Source: Corythoichthys intestinalis (Eukaryota; Chordata; Actinopteri; Syngnathiformes; Syngnathidae). From it: DNA of 64,000 nt. The notes beneath the pieces are model-generated. The model searched no databases and had not been told where the DNA came from. It saw only the letters and a program-made list of their open reading frames with translations. The DNA lies in the NCBI RefSeq assembly GCF_030265065.1, contig NC_080401.1, forward strand, positions 19,455,001 through 19,519,000. The letters are read 5' to 3'. Numbering within the stretch: the stretch's first letter is position 1; every line of letters begins with the position of its first letter. The position numbers were made by a program, and so were the translations under genes. Positions 39,701 to 48,698 of the stretch are shown here, piece by piece.

Positions 39701-42700
39701 CTTAGTTTGATTTATTATATTTGATTGTGATCAGATTATTGATATTATACTTATGTATACATATTTGAGCAACTTATATTGATGAAGTGAATTTCAGTGA
39801 GTTTTACTGAGCCAGATTTTTTACTTTTACTTGAGTAAATTTGTGAAGATAAAACGCTATTCTTACTCCGCTACTTTGGGCTACACAAGAGTTGTTACAT
39901 TTTTCTTCTTTATTCTACAAATTAGATTTTTTTTTTTTTTTTGCCAGCGATGCCAAGAGTAACTCTACCAATTTCACCAATGAGACGTCGCAACAATAAT
40001 CACATGACACCATTATACCAAGGGCGTAGGTTTGCATAGGGATGGTAGGGACATAACACTACCAACTATTCAACTTTTGAGGATGCTCAAAATGTCCTTA
40101 CCAACTTTTAAGCAACCCTATTTGCATTATACAGTATAATGAGTTCATATATTACCGTAATGGACCAAATATAAGACGGCCCTGATTATAAGAAGACCCC
40201 CTCTTTTTCAGGACTCAAGTTTGAAAAAAGACTTTTTGAACGCCGAATTAATTTTTATACAGAAAATAATTACAGTTCATCTGAAACAAACGATTATAAC
40301 AATATATTTGAGAGAAAAAGCATGTTATTTTGCCTCATTCAAATCTTAATATCTGAACATTTAAATGTGTAAACTAAAGTGCAATCACATTCGTAAATGA
40401 ATGGCTTCTGGTTTTTGAAATGTAAATAAACCAATCTATTGTGATGAAACAACAAAATTGCAATGACTGCATTAACCATCAAAGTGAAGTCTAACTGTAA
40501 CTGAAGTCTTGAAACAAATCTGAATAAGGAAAAACATTGCAATAAAATAATGCAAACTGGTTAAACTTGAAAGTAGCTGAGATCTGTCATGACAGAACAT
40601 CGCTTCAATGATATCTGGCACCATCTAGCATCGTGAATGGGTATAATGTCTAGACCTAGAATATAACACGACCCCCACTTTTTCAGTCTTATTTCAATGC
40701 AAAAAACACCGTCTTATATTCGGGCCAATACTGTATATACTTATATTGGTACCTTAGATTGTCTTCTCATATGTTGTAAGGATACAATAGACTCTACCAA
40801 TATTAAGTGAATTATTTTGTTATTATGTTCAAACTTTCTTTCTTTTCACTTGCCAAAAGTGCCGGTCCCTTTTTTTCCACTCAAATGCACGTTTGATTGG
40901 CTGATGACTAGACCCCACCCCCCGACACACACGCACACGCACACTCACACAGCCTCGACAGATTCATGTCGACAACATGCGGCCTCCTCCAAAGAGGAGA
41001 GATATTTGTTTTTTTCAGCCAGCAGCAGTCACTGCAAGTAATGTAAAAAGACATCAATGTTGTGGAGGTGGGGGAAACGCCACTAATTTTCCTACTGAAA
41101 GTCCGAACTGCATCAGAGTTAGCATAACATTAAACTATGTGAACTTGCTAACCTGCTATACTACTGCGGCCAGGGCAGCCAATGAAGTCAAGCCAGCTGT
41201 CCCACATTTGGATCATTGTTTGCATTATGTGCATTATGGAAATGCAACGCGGTGGCTTCAGAGTGTAAGTCCATTTATTAAAAGAGCTATCCAAGAATGG
41301 GTCCACTTCAAGTGGACATTGACATGAACATGAACTGACATGAAAGAAAATCATCTGTGAAATGAAATCACATATCAGAATTTCATGAGAGTACTTTGGT
41401 TCAAGTCTTGGGGTAGTCTAGTATGCCTCAGATGTAGATCGGTCCTTGGATTTCTGATTCTTTTTCATTTTTTCCATTCACTTTTATATTACAATGCTTT
41501 ACTTTGAGTGTAGGGGTGCTCCAGTGTCTCCGAGAAGTTGACCCATTCTTGGATAAGCTCCCGTTATTTTAATAAAGGGACTTGCACTTCAAAATGTTTC
41601 TTTAGTTGTTTTGAAAACAAAGGTTTGAATCGAACGTTGTATCACCTGAACCAATACATATGAAAGTTAGGATAAGTCTATACAGATTTATTTTGCATTG
41701 ATCATTTAGCCTATCAATTAGTTTGGTTCATATTCATGACAAATGTAGCCTTCACCCTGTTCAATAATCTAATAATAGAAGTTTGGTCTTATTCATGTCC
41801 TATTCCCCAGCAAAAAGTGTACATGCCGGTTATGCTATTATACTGTCCCAACCAATGTTGAGACTAAACCTACACCCTTGCATTATACCAATCAAACGCA
41901 AGCTTGCCGTTCTATAATCTATGATCTATCAACATGACTCGAAACCGCGGATTTTAACCTCCCTCCCAGTTTTATTTGGCACCGATTGACTGCGGAAAAC
42001 TGGAGATACGATCCTTTTAATTTCATAATAGTAACTGTGAAGGAACCATTCAAGCAAGGAACTATTTTCTCCAACAGAGGGCACTCATGCTTTTTGGATG
42101 AACAATGCTTCATTTCTGTCATTTTTGTTCTCATAATGTGGTTGTGTAATAAGTCATTGTACAGTATCATTAAAACAACAGTTCCTATTTTTGACTTTGT
42201 GCTGGCAAAAAAATAGCATTGTTAAAAAAAAAAAAATCAAACAAAAATGTAAGCAGTTACTCACAATATTACGTATTACTTGAGTATTCTTTTCACTAAA
42301 TACTTTTTTACTTGTACTTGAGTAATTTTTTATGGATGACTAATTTTACTTTTACTTGAGTAATATTATTTTGAAGTAACACTACTCTTACTTGAGTAAA
42401 CTCTTTGCTACTCCACCCACCTTTTGTCATTCTGAGTTGTCTTTAACAAATTTAAAGTACATCTTAAGTTAGTTATCAAGCATACTGTACTTAGTATTTG
42501 TCTATTGTACAAAGGAAGCGCTAGTTATTATAACTTATTTGTAAAACAACTAGCTTGCTTTACATTTTTTTCACAGTAAAAGTACAAGTAAAACAGTATT
42601 CAATGAACAAAAACTATACACTCACAATTCCCTGATGATTAGATCTGGAACCCAAAATTTCTGTCGGGGAAGAGCAATCTTGTTGGTGCCACACTGGACT

Positions 42701-43675
42701 GGGTCCCATGTGACGAGCTCATTCTGCCATTTCTGAAGCAAAAACATGGCCATATTCTAAATGCAAATGGGCTGAGTACAACACTCAAACATGTCATTTT
42801 TGTTTCCTCGTCAAACCAAAGGATACAATACTTACAAAATGTTGCCAAAGATAAGTTGTCAGGAGTTGCGCCTTCTCATTCTGAAGAAAAGACGCTTCAA
42901 TTATATCAGTCCATTACAATATATTTCAATGAGTATAGATTAATTGTGCTTCCCTGTTTTGTTACCTTCACTTAATATCACCCTTTATTTGTACTGACTT
43001 AACTAAAGTGCACATTACTTTTGTTTCACTTATCAGCATATTAAATAAAGAAATCACATTTTAGAAATATAGTAATCATAATGTGAATAGACTGGCCAAG
43101 TCTGCTATTTGTCTAATCTCTGCAGGAAGTGTAGGCCCCAGCTTCCTTTAGTACATAGCACAACAACACATATTAATTAAAACTGAATTGAACATACCAC
43201 TCCTAATATTCCATAGAGGAGGAAGTGTAAACTGACATTAGTAGGGGTTGTCATGTTTGTGACTGGTCGTATGGCGCCCATCCTAAAAATGGGCCTCAAG
43301 GCCTCCAGTAGTGCTACTTGGTTTGGTTGAGAGCAGTTGACCTTGATGGTGACGCATGGAGCTGGTAAGTTAGAAACAACAGTTCAATATTTTTTTTAAT
43401 ACCCTCTTTTTATCAAAATATCCCAAACGGGAAATCAAATGTATACTCTGTACACCACATAGGCAATGTTTAAAAGCTGTTGTAGTACTGACAAATTACA
43501 TACCTGGAATAAAAAGAAACAGCAAAATGAGCATTGGGTTTCTTGCGAGAAGAGCCTGCTACAATTCAAGTGGTATCAATCACAAGTTGATCAAACCAGA
43601 CAGGGAGCACAACTTGAGAAGATAGTTTACCTTAAGTGAAGGATTCTTGGAGGTCATAATGACAAATCTTTCCAT
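25979..43675 (-). CDS. 5-HT3-receptor-like Cys-loop channel, gene C (complete)
   Basis: Ten coding exons on the minus strand: 43675-43631, 43558-43504, 43361-43198, 42880-42836, 42732-42626, 36472-36303, 34098-33932, 33843-33633, 26528-26349, 26259-25979 (TAG). The total is 1425 nt, 474 residues, with all phases consistent. The signal segment is [15 protein letters not shown]. The second exon has a NAGNAG acceptor (start 43558 or 43555), so one Gln may be optional. The Cys-loop is [16 protein letters not shown]2 starts [15 protein letters not shown]3 is [18 protein letters not shown], and the pre-M4 helix plus M4 end in AYSYKQ. The acceptor at 26259 has a poor pyrimidine tract and was chosen because it alone keeps frame. 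Loop B reads ISPMN, with Pro where human has Trp. Introns 5 (6.2 kb) and 8 (7.1 kb) are swollen by transposons. The neighbouring genes B and A lie in the same orientation. Confidence 0.92.
26529..27325. other. left part of gene C intron 8
   Basis: No recognisable gene or element ends between the M3 exon acceptor and the piggyBac-like insertion. Confidence 0.4.
27326..28694. mobile_element. piggyBac-like non-autonomous element
   Basis: Flanked by TTAA (27322-27325 and 28695-28698), with inverted termini CCCTTTAACACC and GGTGTTAAAGGG. The TTAA target and CCCTTT start are those of piggyBac transposons. No transposase was seen in any frame. An A-run lies at about 27982-28000. In gene C intron 8. 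Confidence 0.8.
28796..29277. repeat. unclassified dispersed-repeat-like segment
   Basis: Begins TGTTACGGTCCGCG and ends GAATGTGACA, with a GGACCCAAGATCAGA word known from abundant fish repeats. TG..CA ends would fit a solo LTR fossil, but no flanking duplication was found, so the class is left open. Confidence 0.3.
29299..30851 (+). mobile_element. Tc1-like transposon, degraded transposase
   Basis: TA-flanked. The termini start CACTGCTGACCAAAAG and end CTTTTGGCCAGCACTG. The plus strand keeps [20 protein letters not shown] (DNA-binding part, about 29670) and, about 30240-30600, [12 protein letters not shown] and [17 protein letters not shown]. Several breaks. In gene C intron 8. Confidence 0.9.
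31187..33579. mobile_element. hAT-type composite element with nested insertions
   Basis: Flanked by TTGTGAAC (31179-31186 and 33580-33587). The ends AGTGGCGTACTTGG and GATCCGCCTATGC are loosely inverted. The start GGGGCCTAAGGCG also recurs near the right end as GGGCCTAAGGCGACT. It holds a second hAT at 31655-32627 and probably more. It ends about 50 bases before the gene C M1-M2 exon donor. Confidence 0.65.
31655..32627. mobile_element. nested hAT-type element, TAGGGTTGTTCGGATC family
   Basis: Ends TAGGGTTGTTCGGATCATG and GATCGGGACATCTCTA. Flanks TTATATAT and CTATATAT match in 7 of 8 bases. Interior carries GATCCGATC and TGCCGATTCCGAT words in both orientations. No protein seen. Confidence 0.65.
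34099..36302. other. gene C intron 6
   Basis: Mostly featureless. Contains a perfect 35-base tandem pair at 34612-34681 and a T-run at about 35768-35790. No transposon ends or exons were recognised. Confidence 0.45.
34612..34681. repeat. perfect 2 x 35-base tandem duplication
   Basis: CAGTCAAGTCAAACCAATAT... occurs twice without a mismatch (34612-34646, 34647-34681). Intronic; the identity implies a recent slip or a polymorphic site. Confidence 0.9.
36685..36742. repeat. TA-rich microsatellite
   Basis: Run of TA and TATACA units in gene C intron 5. The open reading frames over it are only the repeat read as Tyr-Ile. Confidence 0.9.
36930..37460 (+). pseudogene. old LINE reverse-transcriptase fragment
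   Basis: Translating the plus strand gives broken pieces that follow the intact LINE at 48758-51631: [13 protein letters not shown] against [11 protein letters not shown] near 36935, and a degraded counterpart of [13 protein letters not shown] near 37010-37060. A piece with LNSTKTRDG, resembling the [13 protein letters not shown] region, follows. Many stops and shifts. It lies in intron 5 of gene C, opposite to the gene's direction. Much older than the intact copy. Confidence 0.55.
37563..39192 (-). mobile_element. Tc1-like transposon, degraded transposase
   Basis: TA-flanked. Ends CAGTGAGGAAAAGTAGTATT and a decayed inverse (CTCATTG). Minus-strand transposase pieces: [20 protein letters not shown] near 38540, [17 protein letters not shown] near 38240, [12 protein letters not shown] and [10 protein letters not shown] near 37980-38090. 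In gene C intron 5, same strand as the gene. Confidence 0.88.
39193..39799. other. gene C intron 5 remainder
   Basis: No recognisable feature between the Tc1 element and the hAT fragment. Confidence 0.35.
40019..41880 (+). mobile_element. hAT element, CAAGGGCG family, inserted in another hAT
   Basis: Starts CAAGGGCGTAGGTTTG and ends CTACACCCTTG, flanked by a perfect 8-bp duplication CATTATAC (40011-40018, 41881-41888). It itself contains the MITE at 40155-40733, giving three layers. A CA-rich run lies near 40926-40950. Confidence 0.88.
40155..40733. mobile_element. TA-flanked MITE, CCGTATTGGCCC family, copy 1
   Basis: Ends CCGTAATGGACCAAATATAA and TTATATTCGGGCCAATACTG with TA on both sides. 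About 90% like the copy at 58611-59262. No conserved protein; the short minus-strand ORF is shared only because the copies are alike. Confidence 0.8.
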
Positions 43676-44689
43676 GTGTGCCTGTGCATTCTGTATATAT
43701 AGCAGTACTGCAACTGAAACCTGATGTTGGATAATGTTTTAGAGTATTAAAATAAGATGGTTAAAGCAAAGATGCCACTTTCTCCCTACAGGTATGTATC
43801 CAAAACAAATAAACCGCAGCTCCGGAGCGCGCATGAGTGTGACATCCATTGCCACATCTGCTGGTCACAAACAAATCAAATATTGATGCCCTTTGGACAA
43901 GAAGCACACTCTCCCTCCGCTTTCTCACCACATTGTTTGAAATATATGGATCGATATAAAAAATACTGTACATCTTTGTGTACACTATATATTTTTTTAG
44001 GGGAACATGGGGTGAGAAAACAAAAGAAAATGGTCATTCGACCACTTTTTTTTTTTTTTTTTTTTTGGGAAGCAAACTGTTTTGAGAGTTAAACACATTT
44101 AAGTTACAAAAATGCTTTTTTACCTTCTGACATAAAATGTGCAAGATCAAAGATTCTTGATCGCTGTGTATGAAAATTTAATGACAGGTTTTGAATAAGT
44201 TGGCATATGTTTTAGTGCATACATGCTTACACACATACTCGAGGTTTTACACTACAATAAATTTGCCATTTCGGTTCCGTCCAGTTACTTGAAGTACTAT
44301 TAATTTTCAGTCCAAAAAAAATTAATAGAAAAAATTACTTAAAGTGCTTTTTTTTCTTTTTATTTCGATTCTCACAAATAATATACAGTACATTGTACTT
44401 ACAATAGTGAATGAAGATAGTCTTTCTTGATTCATTACTATTTTCTTTTAAAGGAAACACAAAAAGGAATTAAATAAATAAAATAAAAATTTAAAAAAAG
44501 ACAAAAAAAAAACGCACATTATAACATTTGGAAGCACATCAGGTATTGTTTTCTTACCCAACAAAATGACGAGGTACTTTCTCTTTTGAGCGCCAATTGA
44601 AATCCATTGTAATTAGTTTCACATATTCTGTCCAATTGGACCATATCAAATAAAATGTATCCCAAATCCAGCAGGGCCGAAAACCAAAA
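43676..44689. other. upstream region of gene C
   Basis: Putative promoter-side sequence with T-runs (44048-44066) and A-runs. No gene recognised on either strand. Confidence 0.4.
43693..43701 (-). promoter_or_regulatory. TATA-like box just upstream of gene C
   Basis: A TATATATA run on the minus strand lies only about 18 bases before the first ATG (43675). If it acts as a TATA box, transcription would begin about at or past that ATG, and translation would use the second in-frame ATG (43657, MTSKNPSLK). It may instead be chance AT-rich sequence. Confidence 0.35.
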
Positions 44690-45240
44690 GTGGTTTTTGC
44701 CATGTGGCAAAATGGATTTTGCCATGTGGCATTTTTTTTGCCATGTGGCAAATTTTTTTTGCCATGTAGCATTTTTTTGTTCCATGTGGCATTTTCTTTT
44801 TGCCATGTGGCATTTTTTTTGCTATGTGGCAAAATGGATTTGGCCCACATAGTAATAAATATTTATTTAATATTCTTTTGGTGCAGTATGTTGACTTAGA
44901 AATGTGCATCTAAATAACTGATGAATTGCAGGAAATAATTTTGCGGTAGGAATGTTTTTTTTTCTTTTAAATATGCTGTTTATATAATAATAACAGTCAA
45001 GTTAAGTCCATGTCTGAGATATTTATGTTTTCTAACATAATGACTTACCATTTGCAATGTGGCAAAATTTGTTTGCCTTGTGGCATTTTTTTTTACCATG
45101 CAGCATTTTTTTTTTTTTGCCATGTGGCAAAAACTTTTTGCCACGTGACAAAATCAATTATGCCACATGGCAAAAAAAAGCCACATGGCAAAAAAAAAAA
45201 AAAAAAAAAAAAAAAAGCCACATGGCATGTGGCATTTTTT
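44690..45240. repeat. GCCATGTGGC hairpin minisatellite in two blocks
   Basis: Block 1 (44696-44850) has seven copies of GCCATGTGGC or close variants, spaced about 20-24 bases by T-rich linkers. Block 2 (45055-45236) has eight or nine copies, switching from GCCATGTGGC to GCCACATGGC around 45160. Each unit can fold as GCCA-TG-TGGC. The A/T linkers vary. Confidence 0.85.
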
Positions 45241-45597
45241 ATTGGTCGAGTTTGTCAACTTCTGAACTCAACATTTCAATATCTCATAATGCCACAACAT
45301 TGTTCAGGAGCTCAATATTCAGGGAGCCTCTTTCAAAGCACAGTATAGCATATTGAGAGTATCTTCTGCTGTTTATCTAATGACAACGTGCTACCTGTAT
45401 GGTAAGTCATTATGTTAGAAAACATAAATATCGCAGATATGGATTTCTCTTGATTGTTATTATTATATATACAGCATATTTGGGGGAAAAAAAACCATTC
45501 CTACCACAAAATTCTTTCCTGCAATTCAACAGTTACTTAGATGCACATTTCTAAGTCAACACATTGCACAAAAAGAATATTAAATAAATATTTATTA
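44853..45597. repeat. large inverted repeat around the minisatellite
   Basis: Left arm 44853-45051 and right arm 45400-45597 are reverse complements at roughly 85-90%, for example TTGACTTAGAAATGTGCATC against GATGCACATTTCTAAGTCAA. The loop holds block 2 of the minisatellite. Block 1 lies outside the left arm with no counterpart on the right. Confidence 0.85.
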
Positions 45598-46387
45598 GCA
45601 ATTAATAAAACCAAACCAAAACAAAACACTTACCAGTAACTGCACTTTAATAGATTTTTCTTAAAGCTTTTATGTGAGTTATGGAATTTTATTTTTGTAC
45701 TTCCATCTTTTAGCTCTCTGCTCTCAAGGTTGAAGATGCAGAGTTCCGAGACATCAATTTATGACCCACATTTCATTTGGTAAGAACAGATGAAACCATA
45801 ATTAAAGGTTGTTGTGAGGTGACCTTTTACAAAGCAAGCACCTTGACAAAATCGTGATCAAGCGTTCGCCCTCCAGTCTGCACAAAACACATTAATTTTT
45901 CATTTGGACACGATATAATGTTTTTCACCCACCTAGGAATGTATGTGAAGCGCTTGTAAAGGGTAACAAATCTCTGAGCTATGGTGGCATACATTGTATT
46001 GATTCTGCTTCGTATTCTATTTCACATAAATGGGTTAGCAGCACTTTGCATTGCAGCAGCACCATTGGTGTGTAAATGTATGCGTGAAAAGGGTAAATGT
46101 GTGCTAATGTAAAGCGCTTTGGCCATTGTAACAATGTGGATAATTGCGCTTTATAAGAAAAACAAACAAACAAACAAACAAATAAAATTCACTTGGCCAG
46201 TATTTATGATTAATGTAATAAAATCCTGGATGTCACGGAATTCTCCTCACTTCATCACAGATTTAAAAAAATATGTTAGTTTGTCAGCAAAAAAATAATT
46301 TCCTATTAAGCACAGTGAGAATATCATAGATTTAAGGAAAAATTGATCAAGCTTTCAAGATCAGTTTTTCCGAAGATGTCTCAAACA
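45598..46387. other. intergenic sequence with an old interspersed-repeat tail
   Basis: The piece about 46095-46190 carries GTAAAGCGCTTTGGCCATTG and GCGCTTTATAAG followed by AAAC repeats, a tail pattern shared by many fish repeats. The rest shows nothing. Confidence 0.35.
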
Positions 46388-47476
46388 TAGGCGGCGTTTG
46401 ACTTCTTGGGCAGGGGGGGCACAGCATATTGATGACCCTGAAACACAGTGTCAGCAATAAAATTAACTTACAAGAATATTCACAATAAATTGAAAATAGG
46501 TGTTTTTTTGTTTCCCAGCATTCTTGAGGGGAATTTGAAATCAGGCTGCTTAGGACAGCTATACTTTTCCAAGATCGTCATCCATTGAATATGGTACGCC
46601 CGCCGGTGTCGTACCAATGTAGTGACCCCCGTCAAAAATTGAATCCCCTGGGCGGAGCCTCTGCGCTGCACTGATTTGCTTGATTTCTGTGTTTCAAGTT
46701 TTTAAAACATGGCCAATCCATTAAAAAAACTTTTTTTCTGTCGTATAACGTAAAATACATACTGAAGGTAAAAAAGGCAATGTTTTACTGTTTTACTCGT
46801 AGGATGACCTATAACTGTTATTGCTGTAATTCAAGTCCTGTATGGCGTTTCTCCAATTTAATCAACGTCGATGTCCAAAATATATAACTGTAGTTCTTTT
46901 CTGACTTCAAATAATTGTTTATATCAACATAACTCAAAACAAATGTGTGTGTGTGCGCTCCTGCGGCCAGGGGATACAATTTTTGACTGAGGTAACTACA
47001 TTGGCAAGACACCAGTGGTGGCTCTGTTGTACAATTAGCATCTTAAATGGGGCAAATTGAAACTCCACTCACCATTATGGCGGTGCTCTCTGGCATTTCA
47101 TGGTCCACATTTTCAATCCTTGGTTCTTGCTAAGTAGTTGTTGACGCTTTTGAAAGCTTAGGTTTGAAAAAATTACGAATATCTATCGTGCCTCTTCGGT
47201 CCTCGAGTGGCTTTGGCCAAGCAAAGCAAATGACCGTCTTACGTGCTAGTCACATGGTCCAGTCGAACAATAATTTTGACCCATTCTAAAAATATCTATT
47301 TTGTTCATTTCAGTCATTGTTGTTGTTTTGTTTTATTGCTTTACAACTTTTACAGGCAATATTTTGCCGGAAGACTCTTAATTTTAAAATCATATATAGG
47401 AAAGTCAATTACATTTAATGAAACTTTTGAGCCACTGGGGGACCCCCCGGGATCCCTCTTAAAATCCGCTTATGGT
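46388..47476. mobile_element. possible hAT-type element
   Basis: The ends CATAGGCGGCGTTTGA and TAAAATCCGCTTATG are imperfect inverted repeats with a G-run or C-run just inside each. Flanks GTCTCAAA and GTCTGAAC agree in 6 of 8 bases. Weak but consistent. Confidence 0.45.
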
Positions 47477-48499
47477 CTGAACTGCCAAAACCAGTTTTGT
47501 GCATTAATGCCTTCAATGAACGATAATTCATGAAGACATTCATATTTTGGGCAACTTGAAATGAACGAATCATTGTATTTCTGTCTAATGAACGTTATTG
47601 TGATCGCGCTCATTTTAGCGGTCGTGAGCGGCATTCATTACCTTGTTCATAAGTTCAGAATTAGAGCCTTTGCGACAAAAATACCAATAAAGCCATAGGG
47701 TAAAAACACTATAAATAACAAACCTTAATAGCGGAAACCTATCCAACCTGCCAACCCAAGCAACCTGTCACTGCTGTCTTGTTTTAGCTAATACGGCAGC
47801 ATTTGTTCCCAAAGCTTTTTAGTGGTGAATAAGCATTTACATTCACACAATATTATCAAAATGTGCTAAATAGACAAGTTACATCAAAAACATACTAGTG
47901 CAACATGAATATGGCGTAAATAAATGCATAACGGAACAGCGAAGACATTAATGGTGAGAGAGCGGTGTGCAGTCGAGTTGAGCACAGCCACATGACAGGA
48001 TGTGTGTGAGGAGACCTTTCCTTCGTGTGCGTCCATGACCAAATGTAAGTGCATATTCCTTTCTTTATAGATCGTTTTTGGTGTTTACTTTGGAATCACT
48101 GCATTCACGGCCAATTGTAGCATTACACGCTTGCGCAGAACCGCAAAGTTGCAATTTCTCATGGGGTGCAAAATCTGAGAGAACGGCCCAGTACCCACAT
48201 TTAAGCGGGTTTTACGAGCAGGTCAGTACCGACATGGATTTGAAATTGCATATGAAGATGAATTTTACACAGTTTCAGTGTTAAAGTGGATAAAATAATT
48301 ACTTATAACTGACAGTATGATAAAATGACAAAATGACATGATAAATGATTTTGCTGCTAGAAAATGGAGATTTGCAGATTTGTGGGTTTCTGTGTAAATT
48401 ATTGCCTTTTCCTTTATATGTAAACTTTCATTCATGATTAATTAGTTTTATTTTTTATTAGAACAATCCAGATCCGGATCATCATTTAAATTTTTGTCA
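47477..48499. other. intergenic, nothing recognised
   Basis: No exon, transposon end or repeat array could be supported here. Confidence 0.35.
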
Positions 48500-48698
48500 C
48501 TGTAATTTTCGAACTATAAGCCGCTACTTTTTTCCCTTCATTTTGAATCCTGCGGTTTATAGTCCAGTGTGGCTTATTTGTTGATTTATTTGGATTAATA
48601 ATAAATTGATAAATCAATAAAATGTTACTGGTTAATATCTTTTGGTGTAAATATCCTATAAAACAGTGAGGACGGTTGCGGGTTATAGTCTGGTGCGG

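Larger units (their letters stand above)
39800..42424. mobile_element. CAGAGGTGG-family hAT MITE, left end lost, interrupted
   Basis: Begins inside the ACTTGAGTA-rich left arm and ends with CTACTCCACCCACC at about 42424. It is split by a complete CAAGGGCG hAT element (40019-41880). The halves line up with the uninterrupted copy at 57097-57948. Confidence 0.75.

Noticed and set aside
40339-40542. 67-codon minus-strand frame shared with 58796-58999
   Set aside because: Shared because both loci are copies of the same MITE; no recognisable domain and no sign of coding constraint.
44519-45356. Open frames with repeated CHVAFF/ATWQKK-like peptides, and possible CRISPR
   Set aside because: They translate the GCCATGTGGC minisatellite. 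Spacers are T-runs, not unique sequences, so this is neither a protein nor a CRISPR array.
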